NCBI RefSeq assembly: GCF_900090225.1
Contig: NZ_FMHY01000002.1
Location: forward strand, 6,200,001 to 6,264,000
Direction of reading: 5' to 3'
Length of the DNA stretch: 64,000 nucleotides
Source: Micromonospora eburnea
GTDB taxonomy: Bacteria > Actinomycetota > Actinomycetes > Mycobacteriales > Micromonosporaceae
The notes beneath the pieces are model-generated. The model was not told where the DNA came from and made no database searches. It saw only the letters and a list, made by a program, of their open reading frames with translations. Shown here one piece after another: positions 59,332 through 64,000 of the stretch (position 1 is the stretch's first letter; each line of letters opens with the position of its first letter). Made by a program: the position numbers and the translations under genes.

Positions 59332-61476
59332 GTGGACTTTCCCGAGCTGGCCGCCCGTACCCGTCGGTTCAGCCACGGGGCGCCGCGCGCCGTCTCCGTC
59401 GCGGACGACGGCTCCCGGGTGATCTTCCTGCGCTCGGCGGGGCCGGAGGACCCGGCCGACGCGCTCTGGCTGCTCGACGTCGCATCGGGCAAGGAGAGGC
59501 TGGTCGCGGACCCGGCGGTGCTGCTCGGGTCGGACGGCGAGCCGGCCGCGCTCGCGCCGGGGGAACGGGCGCTGCGCGAGCGGCTGCGCCTCAGCACCTC
59601 CGGCATCGGCTCGTACGCCCTGGACGCGGCCGGCCGGGTCGCCGCGTTCGCGCTGGCCGGCCGGTTGTTCCGGGCCGACCTGGTGCACGGCGACGTGGTC
59701 GAGGTGGCCACGGTCGGCCCGGTGATCGACCCGCGCCCCGACCCCACCGGCGAACGGCTGGCCTACGTCACCGACGCCGCCGAGGGGGTCCGCCGGGGGC
59801 AGCTCCGGGTGGTCGAGCCGGACGGCGCCGACAACCTCCTCGCCGGCGAGGACAGCGGCGTGACCTGGGGACTCGCCGAGCACATCGCGGCGGAGGAGTT
59901 CGGCCGCTACCGCGGCTACTGGTGGGCCCCGGACGGGCGCACCGTGCTGGCCGCCCGGGTGGACGAGTCCCGGCTGCCGCACTGGCACCTGCACGATCCG
60001 GCCGACCCGGCGAGCCCGCCGACGACCATCGCGTACCCCCGGGCGGGCGGGCCGAACGCGCAGGTCAGCCTGCACCTGCTCGACCTCGACGGCGGCTGGG
60101 TCGACGTGCACTGGGACCGCGAGACCTACCCGTACCTGACCTCGGTCGGCTGGGCGGACGGCGGGCCGCTGATCACCGTGCTGCGCCGGTCGCAGCAGCA
60201 CGGCCTGGTGCTGGCGGTGGACCCGCGCACCGGGGAGACGCAGGTGCACGCCGAGCTGGCCGACCCGCGCTGGGTGGAACCGATCCCCGGTACCCCGGCG
60301 CACCTGCCCGACGGCCGGGTGCTGGTCGGCGGCGAGCTGGCCCACGACGGCTACGACGCCCGCTGCCTGTTCGCCGATGGCACCCTGCTCACCCCGCCCT
60401 CGCTGTACGTGCGCCGGGTGGTGGGGCGGCTCCCCGGCGGCGGCAGCGCCCCGGCGGACCTGCTGGTGGAGGCGAGCGAGGGCGAGCCGAGCCAGCGCCA
60501 CCTCTACCGCATCCGGACGGTGATCGGCGGCGGGGTGGACGCCCGCCGGATGGGCAGCGACCCGGGCTGGCACACCGGCGCGATCGGCGGCGCCACCCTG
60601 GTGGTCGGCACCGCGTCGCTGGAGCACCCGGGCACCCGCTGGTCGGTGTGGCACGGCGACCGGGAGGTGGGCGAGCTGCGCTCGCTGGCCGCGACCCCGC
60701 CGTACGCGCCGCTCCCGATCATGGTGCGGGTGACCGACCGGCGGCTGCCGAGCGCGGTGCTCTATCCCTCCGAACACGTCAAGGGCACGAAGCTGCCGGT
60801 CCTGCTGGACGTCTACGGCGGGCCGGGGCACCAGGAGGTGGTCGCCGCGCGGGCGGCCTGGCTGGAGCGGCAGTGGTGGGCCGACCAGGGCTTCGCGGTG
60901 GTCACCATCGACAACCGGGGCACCCCGGGCGTCGCCCCGTCGTTCGAGAAGGCCATCCACCGCCGGGTGGCCGACGTGATCCTGTCCGACCAGGTGGACG
61001 CGCTGACCGCGCTCGCCGGCAAGCACCCGGACCTGGACCTGGCGCGGGTGGCGGTGCGGGGCTGGTCGTTCGGCGGCTGGCTGGCCGGGCTGGCGGTGCT
61101 GCGCCACCCGGAGCTGTTCCGCTGTGCGATCGTCGGCGCCCCGGTCACCGACTGGACCCTGTACGACACCGCGTACAGCGAGCGCTACCTGGGGCTGCCG
61201 GAGGACGGCATGGACGTCTACGCCCACCATTCGCTGGTCGAGCTGGCCGCCGAGCCGGTCGGCGACCCGGCGCAGGCCCGGCCGATGCTGCTGGTGCACG
61301 GTCTGGTCGACGACAACGTGCTGGCCGCGCACACGCTGCGGCTCTCGGCGGCGCTGCTGGCCGCCGGCCGGCCGCACGCGGTACTGCCGCTCACCGGGGC
61401 CACCCACATGGCCACCGGCGGCACCGCCGAACGCCTGCTCAAGCTGGAACTCGACTTCCTCCGCCGGAGCTTGTAA
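59332..61476 (+). CDS. S9-family prolyl oligopeptidase (DPP4-like)
   Basis: A 714-residue serine peptidase. Residues ~50-430 form the beta-propeller (many WAPDGR-like blades), with the paired Glu motif HIAAEEFGR typical of DPP4-type aminodipeptidases. The alpha/beta hydrolase domain has the catalytic triad Ser579 in GWSFGGW, Asp660/661 in HGLVDDNV and His692 in GATHMATG. No signal peptide is seen, so it is probably cytoplasmic. It starts with a GTG. Its TAA stop forms the left edge of a dispersed repeat, as for the gene at 4034-4501. Confidence 0.93.
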   Translation: MDFPELAARTRRFSHGAPRAVSVADDGSRVIFLRSAGPEDPADALWLLDVASGKERLVADPAVLLGSDGEPAALAPGERALRERLRLSTSGIGSYALDAAGRVAAFALAGRLFRADLVHGDVVEVATVGPVIDPRPDPTGERLAYVTDAAEGVRRGQLRVVEPDGADNLLAGEDSGVTWGLAEHIAAEEFGRYRGYWWAPDGRTVLAARVDESRLPHWHLHDPADPASPPTTIAYPRAGGPNAQVSLHLLDLDGGWVDVHWDRETYPYLTSVGWADGGPLITVLRRSQQHGLVLAVDPRTGETQVHAELADPRWVEPIPGTPAHLPDGRVLVGGELAHDGYDARCLFADGTLLTPPSLYVRRVVGRLPGGGSAPADLLVEASEGEPSQRHLYRIRTVIGGGVDARRMGSDPGWHTGAIGGATLVVGTASLEHPGTRWSVWHGDREVGELRSLAATPPYAPLPIMVRVTDRRLPSAVLYPSEHVKGTKLPVLLDVYGGPGHQEVVAARAAWLERQWWADQGFAVVTIDNRGTPGVAPSFEKAIHRRVADVILSDQVDALTALAGKHPDLDLARVAVRGWSFGGWLAGLAVLRHPELFRCAIVGAPVTDWTLYDTAYSERYLGLPEDGMDVYAHHSLVELAAEPVGDPAQARPMLLVHGLVDDNVLAAHTLRLSAALLAAGRPHAVLPLTGATHMATGGTAERLLKLELDFLRRSL

Positions 61477-61555
61477 GGAGGGGCCCCTTCTTAACGCCTG
61501 CGGTAGAGCAGGGGCCCCCTCTTAACACCGAGGTTAAGAAGGGGCCCCTGCTTTC
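61474..61555. repeat. Dispersed GGGGCCCC repeat, copy 2
   Basis: Three GGGGCCCC cores lie at about 61480, 61511 and 61541. The first two have CTTAAC-type tails and the third is inverted (GGTTAAGAAGGGGCCCC), so a large hairpin can form. It begins with the TAA stop of the S9 peptidase gene and lies between convergent genes. Confidence 0.85.
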
Positions 61556-61561
61556 AGGCCG

Positions 61562-63304
61562 TTACTGCTTGACGAACGCGTTCACGAAGGAGACGTTGCC
61601 GAAGATGCTCTCGATGAAGAGGCCACCGGCCTTGGAGCCGTGCAGGTTGAAGGACACGTCCGCGTAGAGCGGGACCGCCGGGGCCACCTCCTCCATGATC
61701 TTCTTGTCCAGCTTGGCCCACTCAGGCGCCTGGGCGGCCGGGTCGATGGCCAGCACCCGGTCGAACTCGGCGTTGATCGTGTCGCTGTTGACGTACGACG
61801 TGTTGCTGTTGCCCGCGGGCTTGATGTTGCGGCCGTCGAAGAGCACCGGCAGGACCGCGGCACCGCTGGGCCAGTCAGCCGCCCACGAGTCGAGGTAGAT
61901 GTCCCACGCGTTGTCCTTCTTCTTGACGTCGTCGAGGTAGGAGTCCGCGGGGGTCGTCTTCACCGTGATCTTGAAGCCGGCCTTCTCCAGGTTGTTCTTC
62001 AGCTGGGTGCCGAGCCGCTGGTTCAGGTCGTCGTCCCGCACGGCGAGCACCAGCGGAGTCTCCTTGCCGCCGAGCAGCTCCTTGGCCTTCTCGGGGTTGC
62101 CGTTCGGGCCGGCCGGGTAGGCGTCGTACTTCTCGAAGCCGAGGGTGGCCGGCGGGAGCAGCGTGGTCAGCGGCGACGCGACGGCCTCACCGCCGAGCGC
62201 CTTGATCAGGCCTTCCCGGTCGATCGCGTAGTTGAGCGCCTGGCGCACCTTGAGGTCAGTGACCCGCTGGGTGTTGATGGTGAGCCGGTTCGCGCTCGGC
62301 GTCGGCGCGAGCAGCGAACGGCTCTTGAGCGCCGCGTCACCGAGCACGCGCGAGATCAGCGAGGCGGGAACCGTGTTGAAGGCGACCGCGCTCTGGTCCG
62401 GGCCGTTGTCGGCGACCATGCGGTTGGCCTGCGCGTCCGGCGTGGTGCCGAACGACCAGACGAACTTGTCCGGGTACTGGTGGCGCACCGGGTCGGTCTT
62501 CGGGTCCCACTGGTCGTTGCGCTCCAGCACCACCTCGACACCCGGCGTCAGCTTCGTGATCTTGTAGGGGCCAGAGGAGAACGGCTGGTTGTCCACGTTG
62601 ACGCCGGTGTCCTTGTCCGGCGGCAGGGGTGCGGTGGCCGGCAGCGACGCCGCGAAGGGCAGGTCACAGTGGGCGGTCTTGAACTCGAACCGCAGGGTCT
62701 TGTCGTCCGGCGTGGTCAGCCCGGGGGGCAGGGAGCCCTTGTTGGCCTTGAAGTCCCAGACGGTGTCGTACTGCGCGCTGTCGGCCAGCCACTCCTGGAT
62801 GTAGGTCGGGCCACCGGTGAGGTCGGGGTTGAACGAGCGGGCGATGCCGTACGCGATCTCCTTGCTGGTGATCGGCCGGCCGTCCTCGAACTTCAGCCCG
62901 TCCTTGATCTTGAATTCCCAGACCTTGCAGTCGTTGTTGACGTTCTTGCCCGGGGTCTCGGCAAGGTCGCCGACCAGGGTCAGGCTGCCCTTGCCGTCGT
63001 CCTTCCACGTGGTCAGATAGCGAGCGTAGAGCGGGGCCCCCATCAGCCCGGCGAAGGAGTAGACCCGCTGCGGGTCCAGGTGCGAGATCTGCGTCTCACG
63101 GAGGATGGTGAGGGTGCCACCCTTCGTCGCCCCCGACACCTCGGGGGCGGGGCCGAGCGAGTCCTTGGGGTCGGTCGCGATGACCCCGGTGGTCTTCCGC
63201 TCGGTGTCCACATCCGTCTTGGTGCCGGTGTTCTTGCTGCACGCGCCCAGTGCCAACGCCACGGCGAAGGCGCTGCCTGCGGCAGCGACCACTCTGGCTC
63301 TCAT
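61562..63304 (-). CDS. Family 5 extracellular solute-binding lipoprotein
   Basis: A 580-residue SBP_bac_5 protein with signal peptide and lipobox LGAC (Cys22). Segments typical of oligopeptide/dipeptide binding proteins are present: GGTLTILRETQISHLDPQR, WEFKIKDGLKFEDGRPITSK, SGPYKITKLTPGVEVVLERN and VRQALNYAIDREGLIKAL. It delivers peptides or similar ligands to an ABC permease, the gene for which follows 3' to 5' upstream at 63405. Stop is TAA. The ATG at 63304 gives a normal signal sequence. Confidence 0.93.
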   Translation of the reverse strand: MRARVVAAAGSAFAVALALGACSKNTGTKTDVDTERKTTGVIATDPKDSLGPAPEVSGATKGGTLTILRETQISHLDPQRVYSFAGLMGAPLYARYLTTWKDDGKGSLTLVGDLAETPGKNVNNDCKVWEFKIKDGLKFEDGRPITSKEIAYGIARSFNPDLTGGPTYIQEWLADSAQYDTVWDFKANKGSLPPGLTTPDDKTLRFEFKTAHCDLPFAASLPATAPLPPDKDTGVNVDNQPFSSGPYKITKLTPGVEVVLERNDQWDPKTDPVRHQYPDKFVWSFGTTPDAQANRMVADNGPDQSAVAFNTVPASLISRVLGDAALKSRSLLAPTPSANRLTINTQRVTDLKVRQALNYAIDREGLIKALGGEAVASPLTTLLPPATLGFEKYDAYPAGPNGNPEKAKELLGGKETPLVLAVRDDDLNQRLGTQLKNNLEKAGFKITVKTTPADSYLDDVKKKDNAWDIYLDSWAADWPSGAAVLPVLFDGRNIKPAGNSNTSYVNSDTINAEFDRVLAIDPAAQAPEWAKLDKKIMEEVAPAVPLYADVSFNLHGSKAGGLFIESIFGNVSFVNAFVKQ

Positions 63305-63404
63305 GATTCCGTTCCTTCCGGCCTTCCGATTTGAAGGAAAGCTTCGCTCAATAGCCCATGAAGGTAAATTTCAATCGAATAACGGGCCGGCAACAATCCC
63401 CCGA

Positions 63405-64000
63405 TCACCCGAGCCGGATGCGGGGATCGATCGCCGCGTAGAGCAGGTCCACCACGATGTTCGCCAGCACGATGAAGAACGCGGAGATCAACACGGTGGC
63501 CATGATGGTCGGCAGGTCGCCGAGCCGGACGGCATCCACCGCCGTCCGCCCCAGACCCCGGATGCCGAACGTGGTCTCGGTGATGATCGTGCCGCCCAAC
63601 GCCGATCCGAGGTCCAGCCCGGCGATCGTCACCATCGGCGTGATCGCCGCGCGCAGCGCATGCCGGCCGTACACCTTTCCCTTGCTCAGGCCCTTCGCCC
63701 GGGCGGTGCGGACGAAGTCCTCCGACAGCGTCTCCAGCATCTGGGCCCGGGACAGCCGGGTGTAGACGGCGGAGAAGAGGAAGGCCAACGACCACCAGGC
63801 CAGGACGAGACCGCCGGCCCATTCGAGCGGATCCTCGAGTATCGAGGTGTAACCCGGCGTCGGCAGGATGTGCAGGGTGTAGACGAAGACGAGTTGCAGC
63901 ACCGCGCCCACGAAGTAGAGCTGTAGCGAGGCCCCGGTGAGGGAGAAGCCGACCGCCAGCCGGTCCAGCACGGTGCCCTTGCGTAACGCGGAGACCATGC
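63405..64000 (-). CDS. ABC oligopeptide-type permease (DppB class), 5' end outside window
   Basis: The visible C-terminal ~198 residues belong to a DppB/OppB-type permease: LVSALRKG-like entry, helices (LYFVGAVLQLVFVYTLHILP; IMATVLISAFFIVLANIVVD) and the EAA-loop GRHALRAAITPMVTIAGLDLGS. The Met codon at 63998 is internal; the gene starts beyond base 64000. It precedes the family 5 binding-protein gene by 100 bases in the same direction, so the two belong to one transporter operon. Confidence 0.9.
   Translation of the reverse strand, partial: MVSALRKGTVLDRLAVGFSLTGASLQLYFVGAVLQLVFVYTLHILPTPGYTSILEDPLEWAGGLVLAWWSLAFLFSAVYTRLSRAQMLETLSEDFVRTARAKGLSKGKVYGRHALRAAITPMVTIAGLDLGSALGGTIITETTFGIRGLGRTAVDAVRLGDLPTIMATVLISAFFIVLANIVVDLLYAAIDPRIRLG

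Overview
The window looks like a chromosomal segment of a filamentous actinomycete of the Micromonosporaceae, most likely Micromonospora or a close relative. The base composition is very GC-rich, and GTG starts and 4-base GTGA/ATGA gene overlaps are common. Actinobacterial marker genes are present: mycothiol deacetylase (mshB), mycoredoxin, WhiB7, an AdnA/AdnB-type helicase-nuclease pair, an XRE/DUF397 pair, WXG100-like proteins and a UPF0182 membrane protein. Nothing points to a phage, plasmid or large island; the accessory flavour comes from small repeats and short lineage-specific genes.

Layout. 1-4.5 kb: the 3' end of a short-chain dehydrogenase, a STAS-ATPase fusion, a DUF5709 protein, a MacS-type histidine kinase with its LuxR-type regulator, and a second anti-sigma-type ATPase. 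4.5-10 kb: a divergent PRPP-synthetase paralogue, glycerol kinase, and a small WXG100-type group (YbaB-like protein, membrane protein, two WXG-like proteins). 10-13 kb: purC, a sugar-type binding lipoprotein, and two initiator tRNAs, each followed by a strong terminator. 13-45 kb: a block whose order (UPF0182, PDZ-Lon protease, zincin-like protein, ThiF-like protein, ABC1 kinase, whiB7, uvrD2, mycoredoxin, NudC-like hydrolase, two UvrD/RecB helicase-nucleases) I recall as matching the Rv3193c-Rv3202c region of Mycobacterium tuberculosis. Here it is interrupted by local insertions: DUF5679, XRE/DUF397, an M16 peptidase pair, a sulfonate/nitrate-type ABC transporter, and cspA. 45-61.5 kb: two LOG-family hydrolases, lysine/diaminopimelate genes (dapE, dapD, and dapC with its ferredoxin), an acetyltransferase, a small kinase, prephenate dehydrogenase, an M48 protease, mshB with two membrane proteins, and an S9 peptidase. 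61.5-64 kb: an oligopeptide-type binding lipoprotein and the 3' part of its permease.

Functional links. Thiol/redox homeostasis (mshB, mycoredoxin, NudC-like) and antibiotic/redox stress response (whiB7) are represented, as are DNA repair (uvrD2, adnAB) and the succinylase route to meso-diaminopimelate (dapC, dapD, dapE). The clearest regulatory element is the whiB7 leader: an AT-rich promoter, an 85-codon upstream ORF, a hairpin in whose descending arm side the upstream ORF ends, and an overlapping intrinsic terminator. This is the layout of a ribosome-controlled attenuator.

The most unusual structures are: an 80-codon ORF made of four 60-bp repeats that links two M16 peptidase genes through GTGA overlaps; a dispersed GGGGCCCC repeat whose left edge supplies the TAA stop of two unrelated genes; three co-oriented DnaA-box-like sites upstream of the ThiF-like gene; and a tandem 80-bp duplication of the start region of a LOG gene.
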